Of a DNA stretch of 21,870 bases, positions 8,875 through 14,173 are shown one piece after another (within the stretch, counting starts at the first letter, position 1; every line of letters begins with the position of its first letter). This DNA is from PCC-10605 sp964409355 (GTDB lineage Bacteria > Cyanobacteriota > Cyanobacteriia > Cyanobacteriales > Cyanobacteriaceae). A model generated the notes under the pieces. That model was not told the origin of the DNA. It saw only the letters and a program-made list of their open reading frames with translations, and ran no database searches. The position numbers and the translations under genes are program-made. The stretch covers positions 1-21,870 of the forward strand of contig CAYPDC010000068.1 of the NCBI GenBank assembly GCA_964409355.1, read 5' to 3'.

Positions 8875-9468
8875 CTAGGGGTAAATAAGGGGATATTCTT
8901 CGGGGGGTAAATAAACCCCGTCACAATCGGATTTATAACGATATTCTTTTAAGGTAAATTTTTCATTCTCCCATTGATAAAGGGCAAAACTACCGCAATC
9001 TCCCAACCCTCTGGATTTAGTTTGTAAGGATAAAGTTTTTTCGATGTTGTCAAATTCTGGCATTCCGTTAAGGGTGACAGTATTGGTGAGTTGCAAATCT
9101 TGGAGATTATCTCGAAAAGTAGTAAAACTAATCTTTGTCATGGTGGAATCTATGGGATTATAGAGCAAATACTGATAATTCCCCTGATATGCGCCTAAAA
9201 AACATAAAATTTCCACTAAATATTGCTTTTTATTTAACGGGTAAATCTGGGCAGAATTAGGGGATAAGGCTTGATCTCTTTCTTGGTTACACAATCCTAA
9301 ATTTTCCTGATTATCATAAATATTTGTAACAATTACTTGTTTTTCTTCTTCTGATATGTTAACAAACTCAGATTCAGGATTTTTAATAGTTTGTCTTTGA
9401 CAACCGAATAGGAACAAAATCAAGATATATAGGTAAAAACGCTTCGGAAATGAGTGAGAGTGTAACAA
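8875..9468 (-). CDS. Small putative lipoprotein, DUF1176-like C-terminus
   Basis: The 197-residue product starts at a TTG (9468), the only plausible start in frame. It has a basic N-terminus and a hydrophobic stretch FYLYILILFLFGC, giving a lipobox with cysteine 23 as the likely lipidation site, so the mature protein should be membrane-anchored and face the periplasm. The mature part contains paired cysteines. It ends with a pattern (GLGDCGSFALYQWENEKFTL, then CDGVYLPPEEYP) that resembles the end of DUF1176 proteins, though those are usually longer. The function of that family is not known. It is transcribed away from metK and converges on the pentapeptide-repeat gene. The gene is real by reading-frame length and signal sequence; the family call is tentative. 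Confidence 0.7.
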   Translation of the reverse strand: MLHSHSFPKRFYLYILILFLFGCQRQTIKNPESEFVNISEEEKQVIVTNIYDNQENLGLCNQERDQALSPNSAQIYPLNKKQYLVEILCFLGAYQGNYQYLLYNPIDSTMTKISFTTFRDNLQDLQLTNTVTLNGMPEFDNIEKTLSLQTKSRGLGDCGSFALYQWENEKFTLKEYRYKSDCDGVYLPPEEYPLIYP

Positions 9469-9522
9469 CTTAAAGAGATAAGAATAAGTTTGTAAGTTTT
9501 AATTATGGCAATATTAACTTAT

Positions 9523-9528
9523 TATAAG
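9523..9528 (+). promoter_or_regulatory. Candidate -10 box for metK
   Basis: TATAAG, five of six to consensus, lies 31 bases before the metK start codon in the 91-bp divergent gap. No convincing -35 is present at the right spacing. The gap is too short, and lacks the stems, for any S-adenosylmethionine riboswitch class I know. Confidence 0.2.
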
Positions 9529-9544
9529 AAGTTAAACCTAAATA

Positions 9545-9550
9545 TAGAGG
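9545..9550 (+). promoter_or_regulatory. Ribosome-binding site fixing the TTG start of metK
   Basis: AGAGGA lies nine bases before TTG 9560. No ATG in frame precedes the conserved SYLFTSESVTEGHPD segment, so this site supports the TTG start. Confidence 0.6.
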
Positions 9551-9559
9551 AATAAACAA

Positions 9560-10816
9560 TTGAGTCGTAGTTATCTTTTTACGTCCGAGTCCGTTACAGA
9601 GGGGCATCCGGACAAAATCTGTGACCAAATTTCCGATACCATCTTAGATGCTTTATTAACTCAAGATGTGTCTAGTCGGGTAGCGGCTGAAGTGGTGGTT
9701 AATACTGGTTTAGTGTTAATTACTGGAGAAATTACTTCTCAAGCCAATGTTAATTTTGTGGATTTAGCTCGTCAAAAAATTGCTGAAATTGGCTATACTG
9801 ACGCAAGTAACGGTTTTTCTGCCAATAGTTGTGCGGTTTTAGTCGCTTTAGACGAACAATCTCCCGATATTGCCCAAGGTGTCAATCAGGCAAAGGAACA
9901 ACGGGATTCTCTCAGTGAAGACGAATTAGACAGCATTGGTGCTGGAGATCAGGGTATCATGTTTGGTTATGCTTGTAACGAAACCCCTGAATTAATGCCC
10001 ATGCCCATTAGTTTAGCTCATCGTTTATCAAGACGTTTAGCACAGGTAAGAAAGTCCGGAGAGTTGCCCTATTTAGGTCCTGATGGTAAAACTCAAGTTA
10101 CCATTGCTTATGAAAATGATCAACCTGTGGGCATTGATACGATTCTTATTTCCACTCAACACACGGAAACCATCGGCAATATTACCGATAATGCCAAAAT
10201 TCAGGCGACTTTAAAGGAAGCCATTAAGGAAGTTGTGATTAATCCTGTTTTCTCGGATTTAAGCGTCAAACCTTCAGATCACACCCGTTACTTACTCAAT
10301 CCTACTGGTAAATTCGTGATTGGAGGTCCTCAAGGGGATTCTGGTTTAACGGGTCGTAAAATTATTATTGATACTTATGGTGGTTATTCCCGTCATGGTG
10401 GTGGTGCTTTCTCTGGTAAAGATCCCACAAAGGTCGATCGCAGCGCCTCTTATGCCGCCCGTTATGTAGCGAAAAACATCGTTGCGGCTGGTTTAGCTAG
10501 TAAGTGCGAGGTACAACTTAGTTATGCGATCGGGGTTGCTCAACCTGTTAGTATCTTAATCGAAACTTTTGGCACGGCTACGGTGTCTGAGGAAAAATTA
10601 TTGCCTTTAGTGAAAGCTAATTTTGACTTGCGCCCAGCAGGTATTATTCAGATGTTTGATTTGAAACATTTACCGGCTCAAAGAAATGGTCGTTTTTACC
10701 AAGATGTAGCAGCTTATGGGCATTTTGGCAGAATTGACTTAGATTTACCTTGGGAACGTACGGATAAATCTGCTATTCTCAGAGATAGTATTAGTCAAAA
10801 TCTTGCGATCGCCTAA
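9560..10816 (+). CDS. metK: S-adenosylmethionine synthetase
   Basis: MetK joins methionine and ATP to make S-adenosylmethionine, the methyl donor for the methyltransferases encoded further right, among others. The 418-residue product has the three family landmarks: SVTEGHPDKICDQISD with H16 and D18 at the ATP/metal site, the signature GAGDQGIMFGY starting at residue 127, and the phosphate-binding GGGAFSGKDPTKVDRSA at 280-296. Length and ends (MSRSYLF..., ...ILRDSISQNLAIA) match full-length cyanobacterial enzymes. Translation starts at a TTG with a well-placed AGAGGA upstream. The last codons contain a HIP1 octamer. It is transcribed alone, divergent from the lipoprotein gene, and followed by a mobile-element insertion. 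Confidence 0.97.
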   Translation: MSRSYLFTSESVTEGHPDKICDQISDTILDALLTQDVSSRVAAEVVVNTGLVLITGEITSQANVNFVDLARQKIAEIGYTDASNGFSANSCAVLVALDEQSPDIAQGVNQAKEQRDSLSEDELDSIGAGDQGIMFGYACNETPELMPMPISLAHRLSRRLAQVRKSGELPYLGPDGKTQVTIAYENDQPVGIDTILISTQHTETIGNITDNAKIQATLKEAIKEVVINPVFSDLSVKPSDHTRYLLNPTGKFVIGGPQGDSGLTGRKIIIDTYGGYSRHGGGAFSGKDPTKVDRSASYAARYVAKNIVAAGLASKCEVQLSYAIGVAQPVSILIETFGTATVSEEKLLPLVKANFDLRPAGIIQMFDLKHLPAQRNGRFYQDVAAYGHFGRIDLDLPWERTDKSAILRDSISQNLAIA

Positions 10817-10841
10817 ATAATGAGTAGGTGTTAGTTTATTT

Positions 10842-10945
10842 GGCGTTGCTGAATTAGGGTATGATTTAGGGGGATAAGGTGATAAGGGGAAGGGGTGATG
10901 ACTTATTACTTAAAAACCAGATTCAGAACTTAAATCAGCAATACC
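10842..10945. mobile_element. 104-bp MITE with 15-bp inverted ends and 8-bp target duplication
   Basis: The left end reads GGCGTTGCTGAATTA and the right end, on the opposite strand, reads GGTATTGCTGATTTA (12 of 15 identical). The element is flanked on both sides by the direct repeat GTTTATTT (10834-10841 and 10946-10953), as expected for an 8-bp target-site duplication. The inside is non-coding and includes a purine-rich tract (AGGGGGATAAGG and on). It lies just downstream of metK. GGCGTTGCTGAATTA-like ends seem familiar to me from other cyanobacterial genomes, but I cannot name the parent insertion sequence. Confidence 0.75.
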
Positions 10946-10959
10946 GTTTATTTAAGTAG

Positions 10960-10976
10960 GGTGGGCATTGCCCACC
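10960..10976. repeat. Palindrome GGTGGGC-ATT-GCCCACC
   Basis: A perfect 7-bp stem with a 3-base loop lies immediately after the 104-bp MITE. There is no T-run, so it is not a convincing terminator. The AGGGTGGGCATTGCCCACC wording resembles a dispersed repeat common in cyanobacterial intergenic DNA (recognition from memory). Confidence 0.7.
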
Positions 10977-11032
10977 ATCAGTAGCTTTTGAATGCCCTTA
11001 ATTTATGTTTTGACTCGTCAACCGCTTTTCAT

Positions 11033-11194
11033 TTAACTTCTAATAAGATTTTCAGAAAACTCTTTATGTAAATCTTTCAGATGTTCTTGTAAATCTTCTA
11101 AGGTTTCTCCTTGAGTCCAATGATCAGGATATTCATTTAGATAGCCTAAATATTTACCATCATTTTCTAGCCAAAATGTATATTCTACTTTCAT
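11033..11194 (-). CDS. Short HicB-like antitoxin, orphan
   Basis: A 53-residue frame runs from ATG 11194 to TAA 11033. The product begins MKVEYTFWLENDGKYLGYL and continues NEYPDHWTQGETLEDLQEHL, the compact beta-beta-beta-alpha pattern of HicB/UPF0150 proteins, where HicB neutralises the mRNA-cutting HicA toxin. It is shorter than the 60-75 residues I would expect, and the end (DLHKEFSENLIRS) lacks the usual extension, so the 3' part may be lost. No HicA-like gene is found on either side: on the downstream side an ATG overlaps the stop but runs only four codons. It may be a solitary antitoxin remnant or a standalone regulator. Confidence 0.6.
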   Translation of the reverse strand: MKVEYTFWLENDGKYLGYLNEYPDHWTQGETLEDLQEHLKDLHKEFSENLIRS

Positions 11195-11234
11195 TTTTTC
11201 TATAAATTAATTTAACATTAATCAAATTTTAATA

Positions 11235-11774
11235 TTAATTAAATAAGTTATTAAGATTAATTTCAAAACCTTTTAATACTTTTTGAGTAGTAATAGTATC
11301 ACCAATATTAAAAGCTAAAGTTTGCTCTTTAGTAATAATAAAAACCCGTTGATTTTCAGGTAAAATTAACCATACCTCCTCACATCCAGAAGCTAAATAT
11401 TCACTGGCTTTAGCAAATAATTCCTCCGCAGAATCGGCAGGAGAGGCAATTTCGGCAACGAATGAGGGACTTTGAGGTAAACTAGAGTCATTATCAGAAT
11501 TAGCGACTAATTCCGCAGTTAAATAAGCTACATCTGGTCTTCTCCCTTGTTTTGTGGTTTTACAGGGTAATTCTGTATAAACTTCTCCCCCTGATTGAGA
11601 ATTGATAACGTAATTTCCTAATAAACGAGATAATTTTGCTTGTAACTTACTGTGTCTAATGGTCATAGCTGTAGTCTGTCTGATTTCTCCGTCAATCCAT
11701 TCTTGATGTTCGGGGGGGTTAGCTAAAAATTCCTCAAGGGTGATGTCTGTTTTTGTTAGTAAGGTTGCTACCAT
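11235..11774 (-). CDS. Uma2 family putative endonuclease
   Basis: This 179-residue protein has the Uma2 (DUF820) layout: an N-terminal TLEEFLANP helix, EHQEWIDGEIRQ, a strand-helix block with the metal-binding aspartate D81 in GRRPDVAYL, and the second acid E108 in PSFVAEIASPADSAEELFAK. The last part, YLASGCEEVWLILPENQRV, is the typical closing strand. Uma2 proteins belong to the PD-(D/E)XK nuclease superfamily, but their biological role is unproven; they are very numerous in cyanobacteria. At the usual E-x-K position the residues read EIA, so the lysine is replaced, which is frequent in the family. The ATG at 11774 gives the expected full length. The frame is intact and the gene stands alone between intergenic repeats. 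Confidence 0.85.
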   Translation of the reverse strand: MVATLLTKTDITLEEFLANPPEHQEWIDGEIRQTTAMTIRHSKLQAKLSRLLGNYVINSQSGGEVYTELPCKTTKQGRRPDVAYLTAELVANSDNDSSLPQSPSFVAEIASPADSAEELFAKASEYLASGCEEVWLILPENQRVFIITKEQTLAFNIGDTITTQKVLKGFEINLNNLFN

Positions 11775-11824
11775 AATTTTAAATTTCTATCTTGAGCATT
11801 TATTATTATCATAAGAGATTATTT

Positions 11825-12047
11825 GGCGTTGCATCATTGCGGGATGATATGCAATTATTTATTGTTGGTAAAAAATATTTATTAAGGACGGGCAGGCGAA
11901 GCCTGTGCCTTCGGCATCGCTATTAGTTTAAAAAAAGTAAAAATTGTTTTTCTATGTAATCTTGCTAACCTGCTTTTCTTACCCATCTTATTACGGTATT
12001 ATGATTAACTTTTGTAACTCTCTCTATCGCCCTAAATCCACAACGCC
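11825..12047. mobile_element. Possible 223-bp relative of the GGCGTTGC element
   Basis: The left end (GGCGTTGCATCATTGCGGGA, 11825 onward) and the right end on the other strand (GGCGTTGTGGATTTAGGGCG, from 12047) both resemble the end of the 104-bp element at 10842. No target duplication is apparent. The inside includes a CAGGC-GAA-GCCTG hairpin (11893-11905) followed by TGCCTTCGGCA. It could be an old MITE or two separate end fragments. Confidence 0.35.
11893..11919. repeat. Hairpin and GCCTTCGGCATCG-type dispersed repeat
   Basis: CAGGC-GAA-GCCTG forms a small stem, extended outward by GG and (with one mismatch) CC, followed by GTGCCTTCGGCATCG. The 11-mer TGCCTTCGGCA recurs, on the other strand, inside the DUF3782-like fragment at 19939-19949. 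This is unusually GC-rich for the surrounding DNA. Confidence 0.55.
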
Positions 12048-12095
12048 ATTTTAGGTAGAATAAATCAAGATAAGGAATAATCTTTCAATAAGGAA

Positions 12096-12668
12096 ATGAC
12101 AAATCTAACGATAGATACTGAAGGTATTAATTTAAGCGATGAGCAGTTTTTTCAACTGTGCCAAAGAAATCGTGATTTGAGATTTGAACGTAACGCTAAA
12201 GGAGATTTAATCATTATGCCACCCACAGGGGCAGAAACGGGAAATCGGAATATTGAGATTGCATATCAACTGCAAAAATGGAGTCGGGCTAATAGGCTAG
12301 GTATTGCTTTTGATTCCTCTACCGGTTTTAAATTATCAAATGGGGCAAATCGATCGCCTGATGCTTCATGGATACCCTTGGTGAAATGGCAAGGTTTAAC
12401 TCCTTCTCAACAAGAGAAATTTTTACCTCTAGCACCTGATTTTGTCATTGAATTATTATCGCCAACGGATTCATTAAAAGATACCCAAGAAAAGATGGGA
12501 GAATATATTGATAATGGTACTAAACTAGGATGGTTAATTAACCCTAATAAGAAAGAAATTGAAGTTTATCAACAAGGAAAAGAAAGGAAAATATTAGTTA
12601 ATCCTCAAACTATTTCAGGAAGGGATATTTTACCTAATTTTCAATTAGATTTAGAGTTAATTTGGTAA
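12096..12668 (+). CDS. Uma2 family putative endonuclease
   Basis: This 190-residue protein is a complete member of the common cyanobacterial Uma2 subgroup that begins LSDEQFFQLCQRNRDLRFER and has DLIIMPPTGAETGNRN after it. D89 in NRSPDASW and E119 in DFVIELLSPTDSLKDTQEKM provide the PD-(D/E)XK acids. GTKLGWLINPNKKEIEVYQ and the final LPNFQLDLELIW are family-typical. It is only distantly similar to the Uma2 gene at 11235, so the two are not a recent duplication. AAGGA lies very close to the ATG (12090-12094). Role unknown; the family is often listed as restriction-like nuclease. A GGGCAA-AC-TTGCCC hairpin follows about 70 bases after the stop. Confidence 0.88.
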   Translation: MTNLTIDTEGINLSDEQFFQLCQRNRDLRFERNAKGDLIIMPPTGAETGNRNIEIAYQLQKWSRANRLGIAFDSSTGFKLSNGANRSPDASWIPLVKWQGLTPSQQEKFLPLAPDFVIELLSPTDSLKDTQEKMGEYIDNGTKLGWLINPNKKEIEVYQQGKERKILVNPQTISGRDILPNFQLDLELIW

Positions 12669-12739
12669 TCAAATCAATCAAATTCAGAACTCATTAGGGA
12701 AAATTACTCGGATTATGGCGTTTTGATTTCTATGCGATC

Positions 12740-12753
12740 GGGCAAACTTGCCC
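12740..12753. repeat. Short hairpin downstream of a Uma2 gene
   Basis: GGGCAA-AC-TTGCCC is a perfect 6-bp stem with a 2-base spacer. It lacks a T-run, so it is at best a weak terminator or a dispersed repeat. Confidence 0.4.
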
Positions 12754-12817
12754 TATAAATACCTTAAATCTTGATAGCAGTATAAAAAAATCTATGCCTT
12801 ACCGTTATCTTCTGAAT

Positions 12818-12843
12818 CCCTTATGATAATTGAATCATAAGGG
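12818..12843. repeat. Perfect 10-bp stem-loop upstream of the transposase remnant
   Basis: CCCTTATGAT and ATCATAAGGG pair perfectly around a 6-base loop (AATTGA), 28 bases before the transposase ATG. In several insertion sequences a hairpin near this place limits translation from outside transcripts; that role here is inference. Confidence 0.7.
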
Positions 12844-12871
12844 CAAACTGAAATTAAAGGAGTAATTGTCA

Positions 12872-13014
12872 ATGCACTCATGGGCAGAAGAAGAATTGAA
12901 AGACACAGGATTACCAGATCAAAGATTAAATGGAAAGGATTAAGACGTTTATTTGATATTTCCCAGAGTTGGAAGTTGGCGAAATCGTCCTTAGACAAAG
13001 ATTTCAAGACTTAA
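12872..13014 (+). pseudogene. IS4-like transposase remnant, N- and C-terminal ends only
   Basis: From ATG 12872, preceded by AAAGGAG, the frame reads MHSWAEEELKDTGLPDQRLN, which matches the N-terminal DNA-binding segment of Tn5/IS4-type transposases (WAxxEL...LPDxRLN). That frame stops at 12941. In another frame the sequence then continues KGLRRLFDISQSWKLAKSSL and ends DKDFKT before TAA 13012, which fits a transposase C-terminus. The central catalytic DDE region, several hundred codons, is missing. The simplest reading is an internal deletion that joined the two ends out of frame. The remnant cannot encode an active enzyme but keeps the element ends a related transposase could act on. The N-terminal assignment is from recognised motif wording; the C-terminal one is inferred from position. 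Confidence 0.65.
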
Positions 13015-13122
13015 CGGTAAGGCATAGATTTTTACATATGCTTCTCCCACGCTATCTTTGACACCAAATATTGTGCCGACAGCATCTAAAAAAATTACTT
13101 GGGGTTTCTTTTTTTGATCCAT
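12991..13122 (-). pseudogene. HAD-family hydrolase, 5' end only, fused to an element end
   Basis: From ATG 13122 the product reads MDQKKKPQVIFLDAVGTIFG and then VKDSVGEAYV, the start of a cyanobacterial HAD-type hydrolase whose first motif has the nucleophile aspartate in FLDAVGT. At base 13033 the frame enters the right end of the IS4-like element and continues KIYALPLSLEIFV to a stop at 12991. About 30 native residues therefore remain, fused to 13 residues read from the element. The rest of the hydrolase is not found on the far side, so insertion was accompanied or followed by deletion. The start lies 16 bases after the stop of a peroxiredoxin-like remnant, suggesting a former operon. Confidence 0.65.
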
Positions 13123-13137
13123 TTAAGATAAATAAAT

Positions 13138-13494
13138 TTAGATATAAAAATTATCCATTAATTTATTATGATAACCGCAAATCCTAAATATACCTTTATC
13201 TCGATGCTCATAAATTAATTCTCCTTGATTGTTGAAAAGAAAAGTCCCCCCTCTTTGAGTAATACTGAGATCTTGCACCTCGTTTCAAATGGACTGATGA
13301 AGGTAGGGAAAAGGGAACAGTAATAAGAATTGATGAAAAACCTATTAAAATTGATTTTTCAGTTTTCAGTTTTCAGTATTAATGTACTGGTGCAAGATCT
13401 TAGTAATATATCGATCGCACGGAACATAAATACGCCAATATTTTAACACCTCAATCATAATCGATAATTTTGGCACGGCGATCCCCCTACCATC
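13138..13494 (-). pseudogene. AhpC/TSA (peroxiredoxin-like) C-terminal remnant split by a 137-bp element
   Basis: Two pieces on the minus strand belong together. The upstream piece (13494-13402) reads DGRGIAVPKLSIMIEVLKYW then RIYVPCDRYIT. The downstream piece (13264-13138) reads ITQRGGTFLFNNQGELIYEH then RDKGIF and ends at TAA 13138. Removing bases 13265-13401 and one copy of the 7-base duplication gives an unbroken 70-codon frame with DRYITQRGGTFLFNNQGE across the join. The wording matches the C-terminal part of cyanobacterial AhpC/TSA-family, peroxiredoxin-like proteins (IEVL..W..YVP...Y.TQRGGTFLF...GELIYEHRD). A stop lies just upstream at 13497-13495 and the N-terminal catalytic part is gone, so the gene was already truncated. 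The frame-restoring join is seen directly; the family is from memory. Confidence 0.65.
13265..13401. mobile_element. 137-bp MITE with 12-bp inverted ends and 7-bp target duplication
   Basis: AGATCTTGCACC at 13268-13279 and its complement at 13389-13400 form the ends. AGTAATA at 13258-13264 and 13402-13408 is the target duplication. The interior holds a frame without stops from the left end to 13378 (RFKWTDEGREKGTVIRID and on) and a TCAGTTTTCAGTTTTCAGT run at about 13360-13378. The element splits the peroxiredoxin-like remnant. Left and right ends differ by two bases outside the 12-mer, so the exact boundary is uncertain by up to three bases. Confidence 0.75.
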
Positions 13495-13542
13495 TTAAGA
13501 TAAAATATTAGCTATCAAATTAAATTGTATTTGGTGAGTAAA

Positions 13543-14157
13543 ATGGTTGCGATCGCATCTAAAGTAAAATTGACTTTTGAAGAATATTTAAGAGAATATC
13601 CCCAAGGGGAAGGTTTTTTTGAATTAGTCGATGGAGAATTAACTAAAATGGAAGCTATTAGAGCTCATAAAAATATTAGTCGATTTTTAGTCAAAACCTT
13701 TGACAGGGAAAGTGAACGTTTAAGGTTAAACTATATTGTGGATAAAGATATAGTGATTCGTACCGTTAACAAATTAGGAAAAGAAAGAGGACGTATTCCA
13801 GATGTTAGCGTAATTAAGGGACTCTTGTGGAATAATAATGTAATCGCTTACGGTGCTGTCACTGAACCTCTTGAATTAGCTGTAGAAGTAGTTTCTACCA
13901 ATTGGGAAGATGACTATATTGATAAATTAGAAGAATATGAAACCATCGGAATTAAAGAATACTGGATTGTAGATTATATGGCGATCGCATCCCGTAGTTA
14001 CTTAGGTAATCCAAAAGTGCCGATGATTTTCATCTATCAGTTAAGAGAAGGTAAGTATGAGTGTAAATCTTTTAAAAATAATGACAAAATCACCTCCTGT
14101 ATTTTTCCTGAATTAAACTTAACGGTTGAAGAAATTATTAAAATTTCAGGTATTTGA
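13543..14157 (+). CDS. Uma2 family putative endonuclease
   Basis: The frame is open from a TTG at 13525, but ATG 13543, with GGTGAG just upstream, gives the usual start MVAIASKVKLTFEEYLREYP and a 204-residue protein. EGFFELVDGELTKMEAIRAH is the canonical Uma2 N-terminal block. D87 in RGRIPDVSVI and E115 in ELAVEVVSTNWEDDYIDKLE are the PD-(D/E)XK acids, followed by YETIGIKEYWIVDY. A HIP1 octamer overlaps the fifth codon region. The subgroup differs from both Uma2 genes to the left. It converges on the GT41-like gene with only 16 bases between stops. Biochemical role unproven. Confidence 0.88.
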   Translation: MVAIASKVKLTFEEYLREYPQGEGFFELVDGELTKMEAIRAHKNISRFLVKTFDRESERLRLNYIVDKDIVIRTVNKLGKERGRIPDVSVIKGLLWNNNVIAYGAVTEPLELAVEVVSTNWEDDYIDKLEEYETIGIKEYWIVDYMAIASRSYLGNPKVPMIFIYQLREGKYECKSFKNNDKITSCIFPELNLTVEEIIKISGI

Positions 14158-14173
14158 CACCTTTCCAATCAAT

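Larger units (their letters stand above)
12786..13033. mobile_element. 248-bp internally deleted IS4-like element with perfect 22-bp ends
   Basis: Bases 12786-12807 and 13012-13033 are perfect reverse complements over 22 bases (core CTATGCCTTACCGTTA). Between them lie a stem-loop (12818-12843), an AGGAG site and the beginning and end of an IS4-like transposase reading frame. The transposase stop codon falls exactly where the right end begins, as is common for compact insertion sequences. No clear target duplication is seen: the left flank ends GCAGTAT before an A-run and the right flank reads ACATATG. One side may therefore have been rearranged; the element cuts off a HAD-hydrolase gene on its right. 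Confidence 0.8.

Noticed and set aside
9469..9559. S-adenosylmethionine riboswitch before metK
   Set aside because: Only 91 bases separate the divergent genes and no SAM-riboswitch stems or terminator hairpin are visible.
10960..10976. Rho-independent terminator for metK
   Set aside because: The palindrome is strong but has no T-run and lies beyond an inserted element; a dispersed repeat explains it better.
11033..11774. HicB plus Uma2 as a toxin-antitoxin pair
   Set aside because: The two genes share a strand, but Uma2 is not a HicA-type toxin and the 40-base gap holds no sign of coupling.
12792..13007. 71-codon open frame on the minus strand through the IS4-like element
   Set aside because: It runs antisense to the transposase remnant and starts and ends inside the element; no independent support.
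12786..13033. CRISPR-like array suggested by separated repeats
   Set aside because: There are only two copies, in inverted rather than direct orientation, enclosing transposase fragments.
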